Shown here one piece after another: positions 46,301 to 51,748 of a stretch of DNA of 64,000 bases; position 1 is the stretch's first letter, and every line of letters begins with the position of its first letter. The notes beneath the pieces are model-generated. The model saw only the letters and a program-made list of their open reading frames with translations, searched no databases and had not been told where the DNA came from. The stretch comes from Massilia violaceinigra. Lineage in GTDB: Bacteria > Pseudomonadota > Gammaproteobacteria > Burkholderiales > Burkholderiaceae_D. The position numbers and the translations under genes are program-made. The stretch is from NCBI RefSeq assembly GCF_002752675.1, contig NZ_CP024608.1, forward strand, positions 6,200,001 through 6,264,000. The letters are read 5' to 3'.

Positions 46301-46682
46301 GCAGGTCGGCGGTGCCGGCGCCGGCGCCGTCGCCCGCGACCGTGGCGTAGCTGCAGGTGACCTTGTTGGTGCCCGCATCGTGCACGCAGGCCGGGTCGGA
46401 CACCGACACGAAGCTGGTCTGCGGATCGAGCGTGAACACCACCTGGACGTTATTGGCGACGTCGCTGGTGTTGTTGGTGACCGAAGCGGAATACAGAATC
46501 GTGCCGCCGCGCACGGCCGGATCCGGCGTGTCGGTCAATTGCGATACCAGCATGTCGACCGCGGCTGCCTGCAGAGGCAGCCCCAGCAAGGCAATCGCTG
46601 TTACCCGGAGCAAGCATGCAAACACACGCGAGGATCGGGACTTCACCACTGGTAAGGCGCTTTTGAACATTATTGGCTTCAT
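37359..46682 (-). CDS. Giant DUF11/SdrD-B repeat surface protein (3107 aa)
   Basis: One 9.3-kb gene. The signal peptide (residues about 15-41, ACLLRVTAIALLGLPLQAAA) is followed by about eight DUF11-type repeats (VDLSITKTKTPNPVAQGSN, ADLQLTKSAAPGT and similar), then about twelve SdrD_B/Cna-B-like units that begin like SLAGVVYRDDNHNGVQDAGE and end ETQPAGYTDG. A further DUF11-like domain precedes a last SdrD-B unit near the C-terminus with CVAGKVFVDCNGNSVQDSEE. No LPXTG or PEP-CTERM signal is present; the tail is charged and Pro/Gln-rich. The 46682 ATG has a weak ribosome-binding site. The barrel and OmpA genes follow directly. It probably forms a long adhesive or structural fibre. Confidence 0.85.
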   Translation of the reverse strand: MKPIMFKSALPVVKSRSSRVFACLLRVTAIALLGLPLQAAAVDMLVSQLTDTPDPAVRGGTILYSASVTNNTSDVANNVQVVFTLDPQTSFVSVSDPACVHDAGTNKVTCSYATVAGDGAGAGTADLLDIDLTVRTLAAAGQTVNLLAAVTTTDADSNAGNNSLSQLTTIDNGADLSLVLNGSPASLMASGTLVYTANLNNNGPDAAGATKATFTLSPNLTYQSAAGSGWSCGAAGQVVTCNRPSAPKGALPNIVINTKATGTTTGTITSTGVVTISGSATDFNNANDASSANTTITVGTDLAVTKTVSQALVGSGQPVSFTLAPRNLGPMPATNVVVSDSVPAGFAIVSASGTGWTCTTNGQNVSCTRASFAVGTAQDIVISATAPVVAAQTAATNTATIGSATPDGDLANNSGSANVSIVPDGVDLSITKTKTPNPVAQGSNMVSTMRVTNHGPRAAAIGEVKIVETLPIGETFVSASGANWTCAPQVGQDITCTYNAALALNASTPNLGLTTTAALSGTLTNTACAVFTDSGGVQADPVPGNNCASATSESTQTPNAADLQLTKSAAPGTLDWNAPTITYVLTITNAGPGESTSVILSDPIPGFISGKTVVNASKTGGTTPALFTCTPGATVTCFMSSGTMALGATAEITVTVTRPLLDSSGQAGNKWVNSASVRSNAQGDPVPANNVATADVQVDPVADVTITNTVTPGSVPAGTNATYVLTINNNGPSTANGVTVVDVFNIPEGSMTFISAVASNGGTCAYDSAAKTLNCTIGNMASGATRTVTITVRPDYMANAPDPRNIGSTATVATSSNESDYANNSGTNALAVTPATLDLLVNNTDNVDPMGFVPAGAGPVFPDNVVTYRNTITNRGPSVATHLVLTYLMKPPVGKSMTFKGGKLLPDGEAYTNYCTQVGNTVTGPAQMSITCNFPTTDILMGNNASTDLYLDFQVVTQPTGSGDTYQSTVTVSSREPEQLTPNNTADQSTTIKMRVDLKLTKAAFAYNGNTNALAAAVQLREPFFWVLTLNNAGPGNSQGTVITDSLPAGLTLYTGGTLAPYNAAPYNAGLTWSTNNGAPTSGTCSAGATISCNVGLLESGKAATVRIPVIATAVNAALENCGNATTNDVERSAVDNRGCATVAVQRSSIAGFVYEDGNNDAAKGAGENGITGVTLRLDGVDIYGNTVTNVTTTTTAGGAYLFDNRSPGTYKVTEVQPATYLDGKEAAGSVAGTATDASGDEISNIVLPASTNATGYLFGELKPATLSGFVFVDLDTDAVRDVTNVPATDESAGVTSVTMTLTGTDDLGPVNATVPTGANGSYSFTNLRPGTYQVVQATLPGVTHTGMTIGSKGGNDGATALAANTPVVGATKRTIGNVPLVAGDAAVNYNFGESGQGLGGIVYADLNNNGVKDAGEPGIAGVSITLSGNTSNGTSVCVAISPNPCTILTDSSGGYGFAGLPASDATGYVLTEQSQASAPLSSYADGIDTVGTVNGVVRGTKTNDRFSGIVIGTGQFGSNYNFGESSASLAGKVYLDVDRSNTLNGGDTLLPGVTVTLSGTTATGANVCTIVSTCVGTTDANGNYSFTGLPASNGGGYSVTETQPVDFIDATNTLGTGATTPGNLGLAGGNSVFSGVVLSAGQKGIDYLFGEATGKLSGFVYADKNNNGTMDAGETGIAGVSLTLTGTAASGGNACGAPTCVATTGPDGAYTFSFLRNANGAGYTVTETQPAAYLDGITRKGNVGGAACAGCVDNVANVIGTIAYAVASTHTDFNFGEVVPASVSGTVYADSNQDASVNTGEQIAGVTVTLTGNDDRGAAVSLTTTTAANGTYRFDKLRPSSGAGYTVTETHPAGYNDFPGNTGSQPGTIGGITTGVAVPNSIGGLPLVQGDNAVNYNFREIGASIAGAVYFDANDNGVRDTGDTPLAGVVVRLNGPVPRTMATGADGTFLFTGLMAGNYTLVETQPGGVSDGVDAAGSVGGAINAPKNSITGINVMPGTAAVNYLFGERGAPNTGSLAGTVYVDSNKDGKRDTTEQLLNGVTLTLKGTDGTVRTVQTDTNGNYLFPVLAPGTYTLTETQPAGLSDFEAATGTRIGTLGGGTAGLNTVATIVIPPAGGAATGYDFREINPVSNGLAKLGGTVYVDGNKNAKREPGEALPGVSVTLTGVDANGVAIPARTTVTGADGSYLFVDLVPGTYTVVETQPVAYGDFPTNTGSALGNVGGTLDKGPNKTTAIVLAAGTEARDYDFREAGSSLAGVVYRDDNHNGVQDAGEPGIAGVPVSAIGGKGEAGRATTDADGRFLIVGLPADTYSLVETQPAGYTDGKETPGKVAGTVAGSVDNSAFNSTAPKNTTSAIKLGVAQDGTDYLFGERRARLEGYVYVDANHNGQMNAGEIPLPGVHVTMTGVDACTMGCVAVTGADGKYVFENLVPGRYTLVESQTDLPTSKYMDGKETAGVAGGKVDNSSFGTAPSQNTIAQFDVTSEIIAANGGVVGGYLFGERVRPGPETRAPIISGYVWMDRGHTRTRPENHEGVKDWTVVLTQNGKPVCTVKSDAKGYYQFDSLRCAGYEGTGLPTGPGFEIVFTKDGNGMPIVPTSAGNAGTPVVGRITGITLLDDSDITEQNLPLTPSGVVYDSATRQPVRGAVVTVTGPAGFNPTRHLLGGVEAVNQTTGSDGVYQFGLLNDFPAGVYKLAITSYPVGYVPAESAKIPACQGAASVMASANAALIQKSDGAPASSVNLHKPNACVGAVPGGADTTQYYYTFTVGTNGAPVVNNHLPIDKIEAAGLALTKTGDKQQLEFGESLLYTLTVRQTSGSAVAQATVRDSLPAGFSLVPGTVKVDGKPVADPVPAVGPVLAFNLGPLASNKQAVLTYRLRAGVGSLQGDGINRAIAYACNVASGCVTPGSYQPVPAAYPSNNAEYKVRLTGGVFTEQACVAGKVFVDCNGNSVQDSEELGVPGVRLYLEDGTSFTTDVEGKYSYCGLTPKSHVIKADSLTLPRGSRLTTTSNRNLGDANSIWLDAKNGELLRGDFAEGSCSAPVIEQVKARRSQGGGRAPETEAQRLPGLKFDSKAPAAPRQATDSANQELVKPRQGAIPAGAGEARAQ

Positions 46683-47191
46683 CAATTAAGAATGCGGACG
46701 ACAAATCGCCCGCCATGCACACGGCATCGCTTTTGCGATTGGGAATTTAAGCTGGAACTACGCGGAGGAAAGGCACACTGCGGACATGGATGCATCGACA
46801 ACACTTTTCTTGCGCGACGACATTATATTCATACAAACAACATCTTACAAAGTTCTTAATGGAAATGATGCAAATATGCAACGCTGACAACTCAATGCAC
46901 AGAGTAATAACAATCTAGAGGTTTCATTATGGAAATTTTGACCCGGAATGGCGTGCTTCATAGGAGCGTCAATACCCCGCTGTGGGGAACGGCGCGGGAC
47001 CGTGTTGACGCTGGCTTTCCCTATGACGGGCTGCCCGGTCGGCAAGGCCATACAACGGCGACAACACAAGCTGCCAGCTTGAAATTTCTTATGAGCAACA
47101 TGCGCCTATGACGAAAAACATGTTTTTCGTCATAATTTATGTTTTTATAGAAATTGACAGAAAAATCTTATTGCTATAAGTGCAGGATTGC
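46683..47191. other. Intergenic region with structured elements
   Basis: AT-rich region upstream of the giant gene. A 60-codon frame at 46929-47111 (MEILTRNGVLHRSV...) has AGAGG upstream, but its sequence resembles nothing known. Within it GCGTCAATAC (46966-46975) pairs with GTGTTGACGC (47002-47011), so a structured RNA is an alternative. The 26-bp palindrome is listed separately. Confidence 0.45.
47108..47133. repeat. 26-bp perfect palindrome
   Basis: Arms ATGACGAAAAACA and TGTTTTTCGTCAT meet without a loop. It begins at the stop codon of the 60-codon frame and is followed by AATTTATGTTTTTATAG. It could be an operator, since a loopless palindrome suits a dimeric repressor, or an AT-rich terminator. 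Confidence 0.6.
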
Positions 47192-47854
47192 CTAGCGCTT
47201 CGCAGGGCGCTCAAGCAGCAAGCTGCGGATGTCGTTCAGCACCACATCGGGCTGAAGAAAGGAAGTGGAATAGATTTCGCGCACGCTGCCGGAGGCGTCG
47301 ATCAGATAGACCTTGAGCAGGTGGCTCAAGGTCGGCAGGCGCTGTCCCGGAGCGCGTTCGCTGGCGACCGACACATCCTGGCCGAAGCCGTCGAGCAGCG
47401 GCGCCAGTTCGGCGTTGGAGCCGCTGGTGAGGAAACGCCACTCCACGCTGCCGCGGTCGCGCGCATCCTCGCCGCCATAGCTGCGCATGGCCGGCGGCGT
47501 ATCGTAGGTGGGATCGAAACTCATGCTCACAAAGCGCACACGGTCGCGCGTGCGCGCATCCTTGCCGAGGGTTTTCTTGAGGGTGTGCAGGGTCGCGTAC
47601 GCGAGCGGGCAGCCGCGCGAGTCGGTGCAGTAGGTGTAGATGAAGGAAAACAGCGTGACTTTACCGGTGGTAAACTCCGACAGCCGGTGGCGGCTGCCGT
47701 CGCTGTCGAGCACCACGCCGTCGGGCACCTTGAGGATGCGTTCGAGCTTGTAGGCGCCCGGCGCCGGCAGCGCCAGCGGGCGTGCCGGCGCCGCCTGGGC
47801 GCACGGCACCAGCGCCATCAGCGCCGCCAGCGCGCCCGCGTGCAGACGGGACAA
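47192..47854 (-). CDS. SCO1/SenC family copper protein beside mtoX
   Basis: A 220-residue exported protein (signal residues 1-21, ending AQAA). The thioredoxin-like SCO fold carries VTLFSFIYTYCTDSRGCPLA (Cys near 75 and 81), a conserved RVRFVSMSFDPTYDTPPAM and a His in LSHLLKVYLID. SCO proteins deliver copper to cytochrome oxidase or other copper enzymes. The spacing here is C-x5-C rather than the usual C-x3-C. The start is a TTG at 47854, one base after the mtoX stop; an ATG 12 codons in is an alternative. The pairing with mtoX fits copper loading of the oxidase. Confidence 0.85.
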   Translation of the reverse strand: MSRLHAGALAALMALVPCAQAAPARPLALPAPGAYKLERILKVPDGVVLDSDGSRHRLSEFTTGKVTLFSFIYTYCTDSRGCPLAYATLHTLKKTLGKDARTRDRVRFVSMSFDPTYDTPPAMRSYGGEDARDRGSVEWRFLTSGSNAELAPLLDGFGQDVSVASERAPGQRLPTLSHLLKVYLIDASGSVREIYSTSFLQPDVVLNDIRSLLLERPAKR

Positions 47855-47855
47855 G

Positions 47856-49196
47856 TCAGCGGCCCGCCACGCGCGGCGCGCCCTGCCCCGCGTCGGCGCT
47901 GGCCTTGGCGCCCGCCTTGGCGCTCGCGGCGCCGAACTTCATGTGGTGCGCGCGGCCCAGTTTCAGCTTGGCGAAGTCGGCCTTGAAAGTTTCCTTGAGT
48001 TCCTTGCCATCCCATGCGAACAGCTTGACGAACTGCTCGTCGTCGGCGCCCTTCTTGTCCCAGTTGGCCAGCAGCGAACTGCTGATGTACAGGCGCTTGC
48101 CGTCCCAGCTTTGCGAGACCATGTTCACCTGCGCACCGGTGCGCTTGGAATAGGTTTCCTTGGGCGCTTCCGGATTGCTGATGTCAAAGTAATGCGTGGT
48201 GCCATCCATGAAGGTATTCACCCACAAGCCCTTGCCGTCGGCCGTGATCGACAGGTCGACCGGCAGCGGCACCTTGGCCGGGTCGCCGATGGTGGCCACT
48301 TCCTTCGCTTGCCAGGCGCCGCCGGCATCCTTCTTGACCAGCCAGATTTTCGAGGTCAGCGCGGTGGCCGTGATGGCCCACTCGTCGCCCTCGTTCAACG
48401 ACCAGCGGATTTCCAGCGGCGCACCGGGCACATTGAGCACTTTTTCCGGCTGCATCGACTTCAGGTTCCACATGACCATGGTGTTGCCGAACTGTTTCAT
48501 GGCGGCCGGGTCCTTGATCAGCTTGCCCAGATCGGTCATGTAATTCACCGCGCCGGTAAAGCTCGATGTCAGCATCGCGTTCTTGCTGGGACTGATGGCG
48601 ATATCGTAGCCGTAGCCGTCGCCGCCGTTGGTGGTCGGCATCGCGTGTTTGGCGATGAAGTCGCCTTTGGTGTTGTAGACCGCCATGCCGGTGACGCCGC
48701 CGCGATCCTTGTCGTTCGACAGCGCGCCGATCAGCATGCGTCCCGGCAGCGCATAAAAGGTGTGCGGGCCGACCAAACCTGTGCGCTTGGCGAAGTCGTC
48801 GATGGTCTTGACCAGTTTCGGCTTGGCCGGGTTGGTGTGCACATCGAACACATAGATCTTGCTGTCGTCCAGGCCGCCCGCCCACAGGAAGCGGCGGTCG
48901 TCGGTAAAGCCCATGTGATGCGCCTCGCCGCGCTTGCCGACCGACACGTGGCCGATCACCTGGCCGAATTTTTTCGAGGCCGGATTGACGTCCATGGTCA
49001 CCAGTTTGTCGAAGCCGTCGCCGACGCCCTTCACGCCGAGGGTCCACACGTACAGAAAATCTTCCTGCCCCTTGATCAGGCCCGACATATACGGCGAATT
49101 GCAGGTTTCGTCAGCGCGCGAGGCGAGCGGAACGGCGGTGACGCCCAGGGCGACAGCTACAAGCAAACTCAAGCGCATCAATTTACTGGAACCCAT
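47856..49196 (-). CDS. mtoX: Methanethiol oxidase (selenium-binding protein SBP56 family)
   Basis: A 446-residue periplasmic enzyme with signal peptide (LLVAVALGVTAVPLASRADE). The SBP56 beta-propeller shows the conserved histidine motifs GEAHHMGFTDD (about 92), GLVGPHTFYALPGRML and GRAHHMKFG near the C-terminus, which bind copper in characterised bacterial MtoX. The reaction is methanethiol + O2 to formaldehyde, H2S and H2O2. The ATG at 49196 has AGGAG at a good distance. The gene order mtoX-SCO matches known methanethiol-degrading bacteria, although mauG is not found here. It allows turnover of methanethiol from DMSP or methionine. Confidence 0.92.
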   Translation of the reverse strand: MGSSKLMRLSLLVAVALGVTAVPLASRADETCNSPYMSGLIKGQEDFLYVWTLGVKGVGDGFDKLVTMDVNPASKKFGQVIGHVSVGKRGEAHHMGFTDDRRFLWAGGLDDSKIYVFDVHTNPAKPKLVKTIDDFAKRTGLVGPHTFYALPGRMLIGALSNDKDRGGVTGMAVYNTKGDFIAKHAMPTTNGGDGYGYDIAISPSKNAMLTSSFTGAVNYMTDLGKLIKDPAAMKQFGNTMVMWNLKSMQPEKVLNVPGAPLEIRWSLNEGDEWAITATALTSKIWLVKKDAGGAWQAKEVATIGDPAKVPLPVDLSITADGKGLWVNTFMDGTTHYFDISNPEAPKETYSKRTGAQVNMVSQSWDGKRLYISSSLLANWDKKGADDEQFVKLFAWDGKELKETFKADFAKLKLGRAHHMKFGAASAKAGAKASADAGQGAPRVAGR

Positions 49197-49299
49197 TGCT
49201 GATCTCCTGATCAAGCTTATGAAGACGCTAATGTACGCCTGTTTGACCTTGCTCCGCAATGGGTGAAAAACATATCGCCTGGGCTTGCGCCAGATCAAA

Positions 49300-49758
49300 C
49301 TACGCAGCCAGGGTTTTGCTGTATGCGTAGAAAATATCGTCGCGCTGCCAGCCGAGCGCCGTGTACAGGCTTTGCGCCGCCAGGTTGGTTTTGGCGGTGG
49401 TCAGGTCGAGCCGCAGGGCGCCGTTGCGCAGCGCGTGCGCCTCGGCCGCCAGCAACAGCGCGCGCCCGGCGCCGAGCTTGCGCGCTTCGGGCCGCACGTA
49501 CAGGTCGTACAGCGCGTAGATGGGCGCGGCGGCGAGCGAGCAAAAGGTCGGATAGAGCTGGCAGAAACCGGCGGAGGCGCCCTCTTCATCTTCGGCCAGG
49601 ATCAAGACCGATTCGCTGCCGAGCATGCGGTCGCGGATGAACTGGCGCGACAGGGCAAGGTCCGGCGCGAGTTCGTAGAACTGGCGGTAGGCGTCGAACA
49701 TGTCGGCGAGCTGGTCGATGTCATCCATCGTCGCCAGCCGGGTGGTAATTTTTTTCAT
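49300..49758 (-). CDS. GNAT family N-acetyltransferase
   Basis: A 152-residue single-domain GNAT enzyme. It begins KKITTRLATMDDIDQLADMF, has LYDLYVRPEARKLGAGRALL as motif A with the acetyl-CoA pyrophosphate loop (RKLGAGRA), and ends with LYTALGWQRDDIFYAYSKTL (motif B). The substrate, an amine on a small molecule or protein, cannot be told. The ATG at 49758 is preferred to that at 49764 on length. It is on the mtoX strand, but the 103-nt gap suggests its own unit. Confidence 0.85.
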   Translation of the reverse strand: MKKITTRLATMDDIDQLADMFDAYRQFYELAPDLALSRQFIRDRMLGSESVLILAEDEEGASAGFCQLYPTFCSLAAAPIYALYDLYVRPEARKLGAGRALLLAAEAHALRNGALRLDLTTAKTNLAAQSLYTALGWQRDDIFYAYSKTLAA

Positions 49759-49952
49759 GTGCATTTTCTGGTTGGTGGCTGTTGCTGACACGGAGCGTGC
49801 GGCTCCAGCGTCATCATAACCACGAACGCGCGCGCCGTGTTTTTGCTGGCCCCCGCGGTTCAAAGAGCGCATCGCGCCACGGCTGCCGGCAACGCGGCCG
49901 GCTTTCAAGAGTAGGCGGCCACGGATGGGCTCACAATCGCGTGGGCCAGTCT

Positions 49953-50510
49953 TTAGCGGGAGGCGCGGCGCCGTGCCATCCCTGCCAGCGCCAGCATGCC
50001 CACGCCGAACATCAAATAGGTTTGCGGTTCAGGAACGGCGCTCACTTCCGAAATGGAAAACCGGGTTTCCTCGGTCGATTGGAATTGGGTTTCGGACCAC
50101 CAGTCGTCCATGCGCATGTGCTCGAATATGCCAGCCTGGCCATCGATGGAAATGAGCCCCAGGTAATGCGCCGTGGAGCCGCCGAAGTAGCCGACGGAGA
50201 CGTTGAAATTGGGTTGTTTGCCGGGTGCATATGAAAAACCGGATACTTCGCACTTTTCGCCCGGGCCCGGCGCGCACTTCATGAAATCGGTACCCGAGTA
50301 AACGAAGGAGCGCAGCTCGGACGCGGCGAACTGTCCATCGAGATTGACATCGTCGACCACGAAGCGGCCTGAGGCCGATTTATCGGCCTCGAATGTGCCG
50401 TACCGGGTGTTATAAAAACCATCGAAAGACCAGTCGAAGGTGTGTGTTGCCGCTTGCGCGGACACGGCAAACGCTCCCAGCGCGAGAGCGCCGGCTAATT
50501 TCTTCATCAT
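49953..50510 (-). CDS. PEP-CTERM sorting domain protein
   Basis: A 185-residue exported protein: signal peptide MKKLAGALALGAFAVSAQA, a beta-rich middle (THTFDWSFDGFYNTRYGTF, FVYSGTDFMKCAPGPGEKCE with a cysteine pair) and the sorting signal VPEPQTY, a hydrophobic helix (LMFGVGMLALAGM) and ARRRASR. Similar short PEP-CTERM proteins are common in exopolysaccharide-forming betaproteobacteria. The function of the mature part is unknown. Confidence 0.88.
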   Translation of the reverse strand: MMKKLAGALALGAFAVSAQAATHTFDWSFDGFYNTRYGTFEADKSASGRFVVDDVNLDGQFAASELRSFVYSGTDFMKCAPGPGEKCEVSGFSYAPGKQPNFNVSVGYFGGSTAHYLGLISIDGQAGIFEHMRMDDWWSETQFQSTEETRFSISEVSAVPEPQTYLMFGVGMLALAGMARRRASR

Positions 50511-50699
50511 CAGCTTTTCCTTTAATCAGATTGATTGCGAATCCGGACAATACGCATTCGGCCGTCCGCCGCCATGCCGTGATACCCGACGCCGCGCCAT
50601 GGTACGGTGCGCGGCTTGTGCGGCAATACTTGCCGGGCCTCATTCCAATTAAACAAGCTAACATAAATTGACAACATTTACATATTCACACAATCGGAG

Positions 50700-50950
50700 C
50701 GTCGGCACTCCGGCTCAGCTGCTGCAGGCCAGTGCGTGCAACTGCCAACGCGCTTCGTTCCAGGCAAGGCTGTGCGTCAGGCCCAGACTGGCGAGGAAGC
50801 GAGGTGATTGGTGGGTTCGTCGAGCAGCAGCAGACGCGCTGGTTCGCGCCCTTGCCTGCGCCGTTGCTGCCAGCCACGCCGGTCAGGCCGGCATGAAACT
50901 CCTGGCTGGCATCGTTGAGCAAAAGACGGTCCGGTCGCCGGCGTACAAAG
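50700..50950 (-). pseudogene. Remnant of an ABC-F type ATPase
   Basis: On the minus strand this piece still encodes, in two frames, SQEFHAGLTGVAGSNGAGKG (Walker A; NGAGKS in intact proteins) and then REPARLLLLDEPTNHLA (Walker B, the DEPTNHL of ABC-F proteins). Only a few codons separate motifs that should be over 80 residues apart, so there is an internal deletion plus a frameshift. ABC-F proteins act on the ribosome (Uup/EttA types) or in antibiotic protection. Confidence 0.7.
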
Positions 50951-51068
50951 GCAGGCCGGGCGGGTATGGCGAACGAAGACGAAGGAACTTAAAGGGTCAT
51001 TTGGGGGAGGTGCTCCAGGCGGACTGGTTCAGGAAAAATTGGCCGCATGCTGATGCGGCCAACTTAGC

Positions 51069-51722
51069 TTAACGCAAAAGCGGCGCGCCTGTCCAGCCGC
51101 GCACGCGCCATGCCAGCACGCCCAAGCCGAGCAGCAGCAAGGCTATGCCGCCCGGCTCCGGCACCGCCGTGCGCATGCTGCCCAAGGCGACGTTGGTGAT
51201 GCCGGCCAGGTAGCCCTCGCCCATGCTGCGCAATTCGAAGCCCGTGAAATACTCGCCGCCGGTAGCCTGGAACCCCAGGAAATCCAGGCTGCGCGACCCA
51301 TCGTGCAGGGCGATGCCGTCGAAGCGGTAGCTGCCCAGGTTGGTCGCCACGATCAGCTCGACCGTGCCCTGCGTGACCGCCGCATCGAAGCCGAACAGCG
51401 TGTACGGAACGTCGCTGGCGATGCTGCCGCTGATCGGCGACCAGTACTCGTTCGACATCACGGGCCGCCGCTGGCCGATGGACAGGCCGCTGCCAGCGCC
51501 CACCACCAGGTTTTCGGCGGAGGTGTAGCGCACCCCGCCGCGCTCGAAAGCGCTGCCGGGAAAGTGAAAGCCCGCGCCGAAGTCGTCGAAGTCGCTGCGC
51601 TGCAAAATCTGCCCCGCCTGTTCCAGGCTGCTGCGCTGGTCGATGCGCAGCACGCCCGCGCTGGCACTGGCCGCACATAGCGCCAGCAAGGCGATGGCGT
51701 ACTGTTTGTATGGCTTGAACAT
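51069..51722 (-). CDS. PEP-CTERM sorting domain protein
   Basis: A 217-residue exported protein. The signal peptide is MFKPYKQYAIALLALCAASA. The mature part has FDDFGAGFHFPGSAFERGG and several beta strands; the C-terminus is VPEPGG, a hydrophobic run (IALLLLGLGVLAW) and a basic end (RVRGWTG). It lies directly downstream of the phospholipase C gene on the same strand (26-nt gap), so read-through from the phosphate-regulated promoter is possible. Confidence 0.85.
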   Translation of the reverse strand: MFKPYKQYAIALLALCAASASAGVLRIDQRSSLEQAGQILQRSDFDDFGAGFHFPGSAFERGGVRYTSAENLVVGAGSGLSIGQRRPVMSNEYWSPISGSIASDVPYTLFGFDAAVTQGTVELIVATNLGSYRFDGIALHDGSRSLDFLGFQATGGEYFTGFELRSMGEGYLAGITNVALGSMRTAVPEPGGIALLLLGLGVLAWRVRGWTGAPLLR

Positions 51723-51748
51723 GTTCGTTGTCCGGTGAAGTGAAGGGA

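Noticed and set aside
37317..46655. An open frame of 3112 codons on the plus strand, antisense to the giant surface gene.
   Set aside because: The minus-strand gene has a signal peptide, repeated DUF11/SdrD-B domains and a full operon context. The antisense translation is Arg/Gly/Ala/His-rich, has no domain, and stays open only because GC-rich codons rarely make antisense stops.
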